DNA of 41,095 nt, taken from assembly GCA_020348885.1 (NCBI GenBank), contig CP070755.1, positions 2,278,702 through 2,319,796 of the forward strand, given 5' to 3'. The notes under the pieces were generated by a model. It saw only the letters and a program-made list of their open reading frames with translations, did no database searches and had not been told where the DNA came from. A program made the position numbers and the translations under genes. Positions 15,857 through 24,268 of the stretch are shown here, one piece after another; within the stretch, counting starts at the first letter, position 1; each line of letters opens with the position of its first letter. The stretch is from Candidatus Coatesiibacteriota bacterium (GTDB lineage: Bacteria; RBG-13-66-14; B26-G2; WVWN01; G020348885).

Positions 15857-15876
15857 AAAAACGGCCCGGAGGGCCG
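15857..15876 (-). terminator. Terminator between the two secreted-protein genes
   Basis: Minus strand CGGCCC-TCC-GGGCCG followed by TTTTT. It lies after the stop of the gene at 15902 and only 14 nt before the proposed TTG start of the next gene, so it may act as an attenuator. Confidence 0.7.
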
Positions 15877-15901
15877 CCGGTTCGCGTTAGGTTCTATACC
15901 G

Positions 15902-16438
15902 CTAGAAGAACAGATAGATACCCGTACCTCCCATAACGGCACCTATGACTATTGACGGATAATATACTTCCTTAATCTCGGTTAACGGTACGTAGCCGTA
16001 TTTTTCGTATATTTCGTCGTACTTCTTCTTGTTTTTATAATAATCGCGGGGCAGTTCCCTCCTGGTGTGTAATAACCCAAGGACAGCCATTACTCCGGCG
16101 GTAACTATAAAGGAAGACCCTATTATCAATCGGATATCGTGGTGGGCTTTGGCCGCCGGGTCGCGGTATTTCATCTTTTTTTCTATTTCGGCCCTTATCC
16201 GTCCTTCGTCCGGCCCGAAGTAAAATACCTCTCCGGGGCTATATTCGCTTTCTTTATCGTCGTCTTCGTAAAGCTGACATATCAACGGGTAAAGCGTTCC
16301 ACTATCGTCAAACAAGGCCAGGTTCGCTTCCACCATCGTCGGTATCTCCACGGCGGCGTCTATCTCCGTACCGTAAGCCGAAATCACCGTAAAAGCTAAA
16401 TAGGTGATTATTATTATTATGACGAGTAGTTTGCGCAT
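15902..16438 (-). CDS. Membrane-anchored protein with signal peptide and C-terminal hydrophobic segments
   Basis: A 178-residue protein. An N-terminal signal peptide or anchor (MRKLLVIIIIITYLAFTVIS) precedes an acidic exported segment (about 25-95). Two further hydrophobic segments follow, around 103-120 (IGSSFIVTAGVMAVLGLL) and at the extreme C terminus (SIVIGAVMGGTGIYLFF), separated by a Lys/Tyr-rich loop (YYKNKKKYDEIYEKYGY). The ATG at 16438 follows AGGAAG at short spacing. Probably an envelope protein with two transmembrane helices. I do not recognise the family. It precedes the gene at 15292 on the same strand, with a terminator hairpin between. Confidence 0.75.
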   Translation of the reverse strand: MRKLLVIIIIITYLAFTVISAYGTEIDAAVEIPTMVEANLALFDDSGTLYPLICQLYEDDDKESEYSPGEVFYFGPDEGRIRAEIEKKMKYRDPAAKAHHDIRLIIGSSFIVTAGVMAVLGLLHTRRELPRDYYKNKKKYDEIYEKYGYVPLTEIKEVYYPSIVIGAVMGGTGIYLFF

Positions 16439-16546
16439 TTCTTCCTGCCTTTCGAGTTCCGGTCGGCGTATTGAGTTTAACCCATCGAGAGTACGGTGTC
16501 AAACCGCGCCGCGTGGATATTTGATCTGAGAGCGAATAATCTTGCT

Positions 16547-17335
16547 TTATCTCAATCTAATTCCGACCCCGCCGTGAATCCCTTTCGAGCCTGTTTCTAG
16601 TAGGTATTCAAAGTAATAGTGGTTCGAGAACGGTTTGTCGTAGAAGGCTTCGCCGAATATATAGAGGTAGTCGGTTAAGTTTATACGGAGTCCTCCGTAA
16701 AGGGCGTAATCGAAACTGAAATGACCTACCGTATCGTTCCCCGGGTAGAAAAAAGTAAGGGGCGTTTTCTTCTCCGGTACGTAATAGTTGCGGACGGTCA
16801 ATTGCATATAGTTTCCGCCGATGCCGGCCGCTGCGTGCGGCGATATAAAAAAACCCGGAAACGGTTCGAAACCCACCCGTATTTTGTAATCTAGGTTGTC
16901 GGCTTTAAACGCTATGTGTTCTTCGACATACTGAGGAGGTTTGACGTACGGGTCAACCACCGAATAATCGTATCGATAAACTACGTTTCGTTCCTTGCCG
17001 GTCTGGTGGAAGAGGGAAATGGCAAAGTCGAAGCGGGTGTAAATAACATACCGGATAGTAGCGCCGTAGTCGTAAGTTTCTCCGATATCGTCAATTAGTT
17101 CGCCGGTGTTGCCGGCGCGTGCGGCTCTTTTCGCCGAGTGGTACACGCCGTCGCGGTATGTTATACCGTTGGATAAACCTCCAAAAACCTCTATAGCGGG
17201 GTACGCGTTCCTCGGGAGGAAGAACTTTTCTTCCTCGACGATCTCTTCGTCTTCATACTCGTCCCTGTCTTCGGCGTTAGAGGAGACGACAAGCAACAAA
17301 ACCGGGATTAGCGAAATGAGTAACCTTACCCGCAT
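16547..17335 (-). CDS. Putative outer-membrane beta-barrel protein
   Basis: A 262-residue protein from the ATG at 17335, which puts the signal peptide (MRVRLLISLIPVLLLVVSS) at the N terminus; an open frame extends 12 codons further upstream. After the cleavage region comes an acidic stretch (EDRDEYEDEEIVEEE), then alternating aromatic strands with turns (IEVFGGLSNGITYRDG, YVIYTRFDFAISLFHQTG, ISPHAAAGIGGNYMQLTVRN, YLYIFGEAFYDKPF), ending GGVGIRLR. This pattern is that of an outer-membrane barrel of roughly 8-10 strands. The ribosome site is weak. No specific function is visible. Confidence 0.75.
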   Translation of the reverse strand: MRVRLLISLIPVLLLVVSSNAEDRDEYEDEEIVEEEKFFLPRNAYPAIEVFGGLSNGITYRDGVYHSAKRAARAGNTGELIDDIGETYDYGATIRYVIYTRFDFAISLFHQTGKERNVVYRYDYSVVDPYVKPPQYVEEHIAFKADNLDYKIRVGFEPFPGFFISPHAAAGIGGNYMQLTVRNYYVPEKKTPLTFFYPGNDTVGHFSFDYALYGGLRINLTDYLYIFGEAFYDKPFSNHYYFEYLLETGSKGIHGGVGIRLR

Positions 17336-17600
17336 ATTGCGCAATCTACCACGACACGTCGGTACGGTCAAGTTTAATATCTGTGGTATGTAGTAGTAAA
17401 AACATGGCCTTAATCGTTACTCCTTCGCCGCTGTTTCGCGCGAAGTTGATCGGCGGACTCTCGTTCAAACCCATATTATAGTTCGTTATTCTCCCGCTGG
17501 AAACCGCCAGGGTTTGCAAACTCGCTATAAAGAGCCGTAGGTATTCGGGAAACGGATTAAAACGCTTGTATGTGTAGGCCAGCGGTTGTATTATCGCAGC

Positions 17601-19361
17601 GTGGCGGAGGGTACTAGGAACTCGGACGTGGAGCGGGTGAGGGAGGCCGTCGACATCGTCGCGGTCGTAAACCGCTACGTGGCGCTCCGGGAAGCGGGCG
17701 GGCAGATGGTCGGCCTTTGCCCGTTCCACGAGGATACGAAACCGTCGTTTTCAGTTTCGCCGGCCAAGCAACTTTTCTACTGTTTCGGGTGCGGCGCCGG
17801 CGGGAACGTTTTTACGTTCCTGACGCAAATCGAAGGTTTAACCTTCGGCGAAACCCTCAGGAAACTCGCCGCCGAAGCAGGCATCGAGTTAAGCGGGCGG
17901 CGCCGGGACAAAGCCGAAACGGAAATCGCGTCTCTGAAAAAGGCTGTCGCATTCGCGGCCGATTTCTACCGGTCGTTCTTGAAAGCGGACGACGAGTACG
18001 CAGCGGCGGCCCGAAAGTACCTCGCCGACCGGGGCGTAACGAACGAATCTATAGAACACTTCGGGATGGGGTTGGCACCGAACTCGTGGGACGCGCTGCT
18101 CGGTCGTGCGTCTCGCGCCGGCTTAAACCCGGACGTTATGGAAGCGGCGGGGGTGGTCAAACGGCGTAAAGACGGATCGGGCCGTTACGACCGTTTTCGC
18201 GCGCGTATCGTTTTCCCTATTTACAACGTTATGGGCGAGCCGGTCGGTTTCGGCGGCCGCGCGTTCGGCGCCGAAAAAGAGGAAACGCCGAAATACATCA
18301 ACTCGCCTAACACGGCGATATACGACAAGAGCAGGACTATCTATAACCTGGACCGGGCCCGGGCCGCGATCGCGAAGGCCGAACGGATACTCGTCGTGGA
18401 AGGTTACTTCGACGTGCTGGGCGTCCACCAGGTAGGGGTGGAAAACACGGTCGCCGCTTCCGGGACGTCCCTGAACGATACGATGGCGAGAACCCTCGTG
18501 CGTTTCGCTCGGGAAGTCGTAATGTTCTTTGACGGCGATACGGCAGGGCAAGCCGCGACGGCCCGGGCGATGTCTCACTTACTCGAGCAGGGCGCCAGGG
18601 TCCGGGTCGTAGTACTACCGACCGACGAGGACCCTTTCGACATCGCCGTATCCAGAGGACGGGAAAGTATCGACGAGCTTATTAATTCGTCGATTGATTG
18701 GCTGGATTTCGTCTTCGCCGGCGTACGTGAAAAACACAGAGGAGACGACGTCGGTTCCAAGCTGGCGGTTATACGTGAAGTCGAGGGTCTCGTGTCGAAA
18801 ATTCCCAGCCGGGTCGAGCGGGCGTTCTGGATGGACCGTTTCGCCAAGGTTCTCGGGATCGACCCGGGGATGATAGACATGAAACGCGGCGCGCCGCAAC
18901 TGCCGGAGGATAAACGCGACCACGCGGCCTGTCTCGACCCAGAGACGAGTTTATTACGAGTTCTATTACGTTATCCCGGAATGGTCGAGGATTACAGCCA
19001 CAGGCTCGAACGGGTAACGTTCTACGACGAGAGGGTTCTCCGCGTCGTCTTCTTACTCCGCGAGTACGCCGGGCGCGACGATATAATCCACCGCGTTCTG
19101 GAAGGTCTCGAACCCGAAGACCAGCGTTTTGTTACTGAGCTGGTAATGATCGAGCGTCCGGGAGAAGACGTCGGTCGTATAGCGTCGGACTGCCTTCGGG
19201 AACTCGACCGGCGGCGCCAGGACCGGCAGCTCGGCGACATCCTTGAAAGGTTATCCGACGGAGAAGCCGACGAGGTAACTGCTCAGGAAGCGCTGGATTT
19301 CGTTGAAGAAAAGCGCCGGTTTCTGGGCTTGGACGATACCGGCGGAGGCGTTTCATCGTGA
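17601..19361 (+). CDS. dnaG: DNA primase
   Basis: A 586-residue DnaG that makes RNA primers at the replication fork. The CHC2 zinc finger is intact (CPFH at 40-43, CFGC at 61-64), with the RFRARIVFPI motif at 198-207. The TOPRIM domain has VVEGYFDV (Glu267) and DGDTAGQ (Asp311, Asp313), the metal-binding residues. The C-terminal helicase-binding region is short and divergent. I choose the GTG at 17601 because it aligns the N terminus with family members (about a dozen residues before the VRE.VDIV helix); a TTG at 17586 and a GTG at 17629 preceded by AGGA are alternatives. The usual neighbour rpoD is absent; tRNA-Asp follows. Confidence 0.96.
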   Translation: MAEGTRNSDVERVREAVDIVAVVNRYVALREAGGQMVGLCPFHEDTKPSFSVSPAKQLFYCFGCGAGGNVFTFLTQIEGLTFGETLRKLAAEAGIELSGRRRDKAETEIASLKKAVAFAADFYRSFLKADDEYAAAARKYLADRGVTNESIEHFGMGLAPNSWDALLGRASRAGLNPDVMEAAGVVKRRKDGSGRYDRFRARIVFPIYNVMGEPVGFGGRAFGAEKEETPKYINSPNTAIYDKSRTIYNLDRARAAIAKAERILVVEGYFDVLGVHQVGVENTVAASGTSLNDTMARTLVRFAREVVMFFDGDTAGQAATARAMSHLLEQGARVRVVVLPTDEDPFDIAVSRGRESIDELINSSIDWLDFVFAGVREKHRGDDVGSKLAVIREVEGLVSKIPSRVERAFWMDRFAKVLGIDPGMIDMKRGAPQLPEDKRDHAACLDPETSLLRVLLRYPGMVEDYSHRLERVTFYDERVLRVVFLLREYAGRDDIIHRVLEGLEPEDQRFVTELVMIERPGEDVGRIASDCLRELDRRRQDRQLGDILERLSDGEADEVTAQEALDFVEEKRRFLGLDDTGGGVSS

Positions 19362-19424
19362 ACCGTAACGCTATTAATGCGACGCCGGTTTACGCAATGA
19401 ACGAGCGTTTTCACTAAAAAAGCC

Positions 19425-19453
19425 TTGCAATCGAGCGGCTGGTATGGTATATA
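19425..19453 (+). promoter_or_regulatory. Promoter for tRNA-Asp
   Basis: TTGCAA (19425-19430), a 17-nt spacer and TATATA (19448-19453), about 14 bp before the mature tRNA. Confidence 0.55.
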
Positions 19454-19467
19454 ACCGGCCTGCGAAA

Positions 19468-19542
19468 GGGGTCGTAGTTCAATTCGGCTAGAGCACCGGC
19501 CTGTCACGCCGGAAGTTGCGGGTTCGAGCCCCGTCGACCCCG
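19468..19542 (+). tRNA. tRNA-Asp (anticodon GTC)
   Basis: A complete cloverleaf of 75 nt. Acceptor GGGGTCG (19468-19474) pairs with CGACCCC (19535-19541) and the discriminator is G, as expected for aspartate. The anticodon stem CCGGC/GCCGG encloses CTGTCAC with anticodon GTC at 19503-19505. The T arm has GGTTCGAGCC. CCA is not encoded. It is transcribed alone between dnaG and the chaperone cluster. Confidence 0.97.
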
Positions 19543-19554
19543 AACGTAATGAAG

Positions 19555-19585
19555 CCGGGGGCCGGCGTTGAGCCCTCGGTTTTTT
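19555..19585 (+). terminator. Terminator of tRNA-Asp
   Basis: An 8-bp stem CCGGGGGC/GCCCTCGG with one G-U pair and a 9-nt loop, followed by TTTTTT. Confidence 0.88.
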
Positions 19586-19645
19586 ACATTGTTTTTCATA
19601 AGCCGGTAGGATTTACCTCGGTTTTTTATTCCCGGGAGAGCGAGA

Positions 19646-21457
19646 GTGGTAAACAGTATTAATAGGCCCAAGTTCGTCGTAATATCGTCATCGTCCGCCA
19701 TCTTTTTAGTCGCGGTTCTATTTGGCTGTGGCGGCGTGAATCCGGATAAACCGATCGTAACGATTGACGGCGAATATTTAATAACCGCCGGCGATTATCT
19801 GTATCGTTATCACCGGGCCGTTGATAAAGCCGAGCCCGGCGAAGAACCGGTAATCGATACGTTCGACGACGCTCAGTCCTTTCTCGACGGTTTAATTATC
19901 GGTCGCGTCCTCGAAATCGAAGCCGAAGCCCGCGGTTATGGTGACGACCCAGTATTGCAAAGGGACGTTATAACCCACCGACAGGAAACCATGTACGATA
20001 TGTTATACGAAGACGTTCTCGTTGAAATAACGGTTACGAACGAAGACGTACGCGAATACTACAACCGTAAAACCCGTCCTCGTTACGCGAGTTTAATAGC
20101 CACCAAGACCGAGAAAAGGGCCGAGGAAGCGAAAAAGGCCCTCGATTCGGGCCGGTCGTTCGAAGAGGTTGTGGGGGAGTTCTCGGATGACAGACTCACG
20201 AGGGGGATAGGTGGGAAAATCCAGGAACCGATGATGTACCGTACCGCCCCGGTTTACGACGCGATATTCGACCTCGAGGATAAGGGGGATTATACGGACG
20301 TTATATACCACGAGTTTTACGATATGTATTTTATATACAAATACGACGGCGACGCCGACCGAATCGAGTTGGACTACGAAGCCGAGAAAGGGAATTTACG
20401 GGGAGAGCTCGAAAACTACAAAGTGAACAACGCGATATCGGAAAGCGTTGATAAGCTACGCGACGGGGCCGAAGTAGAACGTAACGAGGGCGTTTACAAC
20501 GACGTCTTTTCTCTGTCCGTTGCCGAAGTAGGCGAGAAGCATTTTAACCCGATTACTATTATCGCGACTGTAAATGGTACGCCCGTTTACTTCGACGATT
20601 TCTGGGACTATTTCGTTTATAAGCTGAAGTTCTCCGGTACGGACCCTGATGCTTTCCGTGAATCGGACACGAAGCAGTTCAAGAACACGGTCGAGAAAGC
20701 TTTAGACTTCTTCGTACGCGAAACTTTGATCGAAGCGGTAGCCGCGAGACGCGGTCTTACGGAACGCGAAGATTTCGTAAGGGAAATGAACCGTTTCCGG
20801 GGGGGAAAACTTGCGGACCGGATGTACGAAAAAGTAGTCATTCCGACGGTTCCGAAGGTTACCGACGAAGAAATAAACGCATATTACGAGGGTCATAAGG
20901 AAGATTATGCTTTACCTGAGACTATGAAGGGGGCTTTTATACTATTAAAGGACCGGGGGTTATTAGAGGAATTGCACAAAGAAGCTTTGTCAGCGGACTT
21001 TAAGACCGCGGCCGATAAGGCTTACGGGTACTTGCTGGCTAAGTATGGCGTAACCGAGCCCGGTGGGAGACCACCGGATGACGCACGCGAAACCGTTGCG
21101 AAATTCGACGTTACCGCGGAACCGGCGGACGACAGGGAGCGGCCGTACGACGCTATCTTACGTAAGCACGTGTTCGATTATCCCGAGGGGACTATATCGC
21201 CGGTTATCGAAGTAGGCGACGGTCGCTTCCTGGTTTTCCGTAACCGTGAACATACGCCTTATACGGAGCGGATTTTAACGGACCCGGAAGTCCACGCGGC
21301 GGTAAAGAGGGATGCCCAGGCCGAGATAATGTTGAGTCCCGAGACGGACCGGAAGTGCCGTGAGTGGTTGGACGACTTTAAAGGGAAGCACGAAATCGTA
21401 ATAGACGAGAAAGTGTTAAACGCCGTTTTCGAGGATATCCAAAAAAAGAAAGGTTAA
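19646..21457 (+). CDS. Parvulin/SurA-like lipoprotein, first of the chaperone cluster
   Basis: A 603-residue lipoprotein with lipobox LFGC near residue 28. It has the SurA/PpiD/PrsA layout: an N-terminal chaperone helix set starting VTIDGEYLITAGDYLYRY, then a parvulin-like domain (YASLIATKTEKRAEEAKKAL, GRSFEEVVGEFSDD, GGKIQ). A second cycle follows from ITIIATVNGTPVYFDDFWDY with INAYYEGHKEDY and a further parvulin-like stretch ending ISPVIEVGDGRFLVFRN. The active-site histidines of working parvulins are not evident, so it may be a non-catalytic periplasmic chaperone. GTG start with GGGAGAG upstream. It is related to the next gene along its whole length. Confidence 0.8.
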   Translation: MVNSINRPKFVVISSSSAIFLVAVLFGCGGVNPDKPIVTIDGEYLITAGDYLYRYHRAVDKAEPGEEPVIDTFDDAQSFLDGLIIGRVLEIEAEARGYGDDPVLQRDVITHRQETMYDMLYEDVLVEITVTNEDVREYYNRKTRPRYASLIATKTEKRAEEAKKALDSGRSFEEVVGEFSDDRLTRGIGGKIQEPMMYRTAPVYDAIFDLEDKGDYTDVIYHEFYDMYFIYKYDGDADRIELDYEAEKGNLRGELENYKVNNAISESVDKLRDGAEVERNEGVYNDVFSLSVAEVGEKHFNPITIIATVNGTPVYFDDFWDYFVYKLKFSGTDPDAFRESDTKQFKNTVEKALDFFVRETLIEAVAARRGLTEREDFVREMNRFRGGKLADRMYEKVVIPTVPKVTDEEINAYYEGHKEDYALPETMKGAFILLKDRGLLEELHKEALSADFKTAADKAYGYLLAKYGVTEPGGRPPDDARETVAKFDVTAEPADDRERPYDAILRKHVFDYPEGTISPVIEVGDGRFLVFRNREHTPYTERILTDPEVHAAVKRDAQAEIMLSPETDRKCREWLDDFKGKHEIVIDEKVLNAVFEDIQKKKG

Positions 21458-21493
21458 CGTAACCATTACAGGTTAGGTAGGCGGAGGGTGTTT

Positions 21494-23329
21494 ATGAAGC
21501 GTACGGTATTGCTAACTTCGGTTGTAGCGGTCATAGTCGTCGGTTGCGGTCCTGTTCTCGAAGAGGAGACCGCAATCGCTTATATAGACGGCGAGCCGGC
21601 CGTTCTCGCAAACCTGTACTCGAGGGCTTACGAGAACATCGTCAAAGAGGAAAACGAAGGAAAACCTCTTCCGTATGAACGAGCCCGGGAACTTCTGGAC
21701 GATGTTGTAACCGCCGACGTTCTAGTCCGCGAAGCGGAAGCCGCCGGATACGCCGGGGACGGAGGTTTCGCGGAGGAGGTGAGGTCGTTCTCTGAAAGGG
21801 CTTTGCTTACGGCTCTCGACGAGTGGGCGGCGGGACAGGTGGAAGTCGCCGAAGAAGAAATACGATTGATGTACGATATCAACGAGAACCAGCGTTTATA
21901 CAGCGTAATTTACGGTTACCGGCGGGACCGTGTGGAGGAAGCGAAGGAGAAGTTGGACGCGGGCGAACCTTTCGAGGATGTCGCGGCCGAATACTCGGCG
22001 GACCCCGCCGCCGAAGAGACCGGCGGAAAAAGCGAAATACCCTTACCGTATAACGGCGACGTCTTCACCGAAGCTTTATACGGGCTGGCGGACATCGGCG
22101 ACGTGACCGACGTACTGACTAACGAGGTCAAAAGCGTTTTCGTGGTACTACGGTACGATGGCCACGCCGACGATGAGGGAAGCGAGTCCGAGGACGGAGT
22201 GCTTCCGGAGTCTAAATCTTACGACGAGATGGCCGACGTTTACGAAAGACAGATACGGGCTCGGAAAACGGGGGAGTTTATGAACGCCGAGTTGGACGCG
22301 TTCATAGAGAACAGCGCTCCCGTATATAACGATGAACTTTATGACGCGGTCTTCACAACGGCATACGAAGAACTTAGTGAACGGTATTCGGAGGATGACG
22401 CCGTTCTCGCGTCGGTCGCCGGCGTGGACTTTATGTTTAACGAGTTTTACGGCGTTTTACCGATGTACTTGCGCATGGGGCCCGAAGATATAGATGAATA
22501 CAGACAGGAACAACCCGAGTACTTCAGGGAAACCGCGGACGCTGCGTTACGGTGGCTTCTTCGGGGCGAAGTCAGGAGCGCCTTCGCCAAGAACCTCGAA
22601 CTTGACCGGACGCCCGACTTCGAACTGGAGCGCTACAGGAAAAAGGGCGACTTGTTGGTTTCTGATTTCTACGAGGGGGTTTTCGTTCCGTCGGTATTCG
22701 ACCCGACCGAAGAGGAATTAAGGGCGTATTACGAAGGACATAAAGAGGAATTCGGAAATCCCGAGAAGATGAAAGTCGCATACGTAGCCGCGTACGACGA
22801 AGCTAAAGTTAACGCGTGGCGAGATTTAGTCGCGTCCGGGGGCGACTTCCGAACCGAAGTTTACGAAAAGTGGGGCGATTATTTGAACGAGGCGTCTGAA
22901 GAGGAAATGGGTACCCGCGACCCCCGCGATTCGATAAACGCCGGTACGTATATTTATAAAGACCCTGATCGAAAACCGGTAATAATCTCGGTTAACGCGG
23001 ATATATTGGATCTTTTGGAAAAGGAAGTCTATAACTACGGCGCCGGCGACACTTCGCCGGTAATACCGACGGAAGACGGTCGTTATCTTTTCTTCTATAA
23101 CGCGGAGTACGTCCCGTATTCCGACAAACCGTACGAAGACGTGACCGACGAAGTACTTTTAGGTTATCAGAACGAGGTAATGGGGAACCCGACGACAGAC
23201 GAGAAGCTTCAGGGATGGTTCGCCGAGCTTAGAGCTAAACACGAAATCGAAGTAGACGAAGCCGTATTCAAGAAGCTTTATAAACGGCTTTCGGCCGGGG
23301 AGTGGGAAGATGAGCAATCGGGTGGTTAA
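21494..23329 (+). CDS. Parvulin/SurA-like lipoprotein, paralogue of the preceding gene
   Basis: A 611-residue lipoprotein (lipobox VVGC, Cys18) from the ATG at 21494, which has GGAGGG at good spacing. The layout repeats that of the upstream gene: IAYIDGEPAVLANLYSRAYE, then helices, a parvulin-like domain (YSVIYGYRRDRVEEAKEKLD, GEPFEDVAAEYSADPAAEE, GGKSE), then a second cycle with EELRAYYEGHKEEF and a last domain ending in SPVIPTEDGRYLFFYN. Both genes end in a similar HEI.(I/V)DE segment. This suggests a tandem duplication inside the operon. The parvulin active site is degenerate. It overlaps the next gene by 20 nt. Confidence 0.82.
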   Translation: MKRTVLLTSVVAVIVVGCGPVLEEETAIAYIDGEPAVLANLYSRAYENIVKEENEGKPLPYERARELLDDVVTADVLVREAEAAGYAGDGGFAEEVRSFSERALLTALDEWAAGQVEVAEEEIRLMYDINENQRLYSVIYGYRRDRVEEAKEKLDAGEPFEDVAAEYSADPAAEETGGKSEIPLPYNGDVFTEALYGLADIGDVTDVLTNEVKSVFVVLRYDGHADDEGSESEDGVLPESKSYDEMADVYERQIRARKTGEFMNAELDAFIENSAPVYNDELYDAVFTTAYEELSERYSEDDAVLASVAGVDFMFNEFYGVLPMYLRMGPEDIDEYRQEQPEYFRETADAALRWLLRGEVRSAFAKNLELDRTPDFELERYRKKGDLLVSDFYEGVFVPSVFDPTEEELRAYYEGHKEEFGNPEKMKVAYVAAYDEAKVNAWRDLVASGGDFRTEVYEKWGDYLNEASEEEMGTRDPRDSINAGTYIYKDPDRKPVIISVNADILDLLEKEVYNYGAGDTSPVIPTEDGRYLFFYNAEYVPYSDKPYEDVTDEVLLGYQNEVMGNPTTDEKLQGWFAELRAKHEIEVDEAVFKKLYKRLSAGEWEDEQSGG

Positions 23330-24263
23330 GGGCATATTGGTCGCCGCGGCTTTTATTTCGTTATGTGGTTTTCTAGCCGTAGGCGGTTGCGGCGGGATGA
23401 GGCGCGGCGAGGTATCGGAAACGGTCGTCGTCGCCCGGGTCGACGGCCGTAATATAACTGCGGCGGAGGTCTCGAGGCGGATGTATCCGCAGGGCAGGCC
23501 CAAAGACGCAGTGCCCGACCCGACAGCCGTCGAAGCGGTTACCGACCAACTTATAGAACGTGCGTTGATTCTGAACTGGGCCGAGAAAAACAAGATTAAG
23601 GTGGACGACGAAACCGTGGACGCCCGCATCGCGACGATTAAAGCCGACTACGGCGCCCGGGGTTTCGATAAGTACCTCAAGTCCCAGGGGATTAACCTGG
23701 AACAATTCGAGGCTAACGTTAAAGGCGATCTTACGGTCGAGCTGGCGGTGGAAAAGGCGGTAGTCTCCGAGGTAAAAATCAGCGAATCCGACGTCGTTAA
23801 GTATTACGAGGCCAACAAAAGTAAGTATTCGCCGGGCAAGGAATACCATATCCTGCAAATTATCGTCGAAACCCAAGTCGAGGCCGAGGAGGCGCTAACG
23901 AAACTGGCGTACGGCGCAAGCTTTGAGGAAATAGCCGCCGAAACGTCTCTCGCGCCCGACAGATACGCAGGAGGCGACGCCGGTTACGTACCAGCCGACG
24001 CGGTTCCGCCGGAAGTGGCCGAACAGCTGGCGGTTTTACCCGTTAATAAGGTTAGCCCGGCTATCAAGACCGACTACGGGTATTTCGTCGTAAAGCTCCT
24101 CGACGTTCGCGCAGGCGAAGCGGCGCCTTTGAGCGAAGTCCGTAGCGAAATCGAGCTCGGTTTACGGACGAAGGTCGAGGAGAAGCGATACGGCGAATGG
24201 ATCGATTCGCTCAAGAAGGATGCCGACATCGAGATAGATAAGAAAGCTTTGGAAAGGATTTAA
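23310..24263 (+). CDS. PrsA/PpiC-type peptidyl-prolyl isomerase lipoprotein
   Basis: A 317-residue lipoprotein (lipobox VGGC, about residue 27). It has the single-domain PrsA layout: N-terminal chaperone helices (VARVDGRNITAAEVSRR, LIERALILNWAEKNKIKVDD, then the NL.QF segment) followed by one parvulin domain (YHILQIIVETQVEAEEAL, GASFEEIAAETSLAPD, GGDAGYV, then VSPAIKTDYGYFVVKLL) at about 180-275. This is the best preserved parvulin of the three lipoproteins: it keeps the first His (YHIL) and the GGD and GY signatures. The ATG overlaps the previous stop region, and GGGGAG lies upstream. It folds or escorts exported proteins outside the inner membrane. Confidence 0.87.
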   Translation: MSNRVVKGILVAAAFISLCGFLAVGGCGGMRRGEVSETVVVARVDGRNITAAEVSRRMYPQGRPKDAVPDPTAVEAVTDQLIERALILNWAEKNKIKVDDETVDARIATIKADYGARGFDKYLKSQGINLEQFEANVKGDLTVELAVEKAVVSEVKISESDVVKYYEANKSKYSPGKEYHILQIIVETQVEAEEALTKLAYGASFEEIAAETSLAPDRYAGGDAGYVPADAVPPEVAEQLAVLPVNKVSPAIKTDYGYFVVKLLDVRAGEAAPLSEVRSEIELGLRTKVEEKRYGEWIDSLKKDADIEIDKKALERI

Positions 24264-24268
24264 TCGCC

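Noticed and set aside
15844-15942. An extended N terminus for the secreted protein at 15292
   Set aside because: The extra 33 residues are polar, would precede the signal peptide, and span a terminator hairpin.
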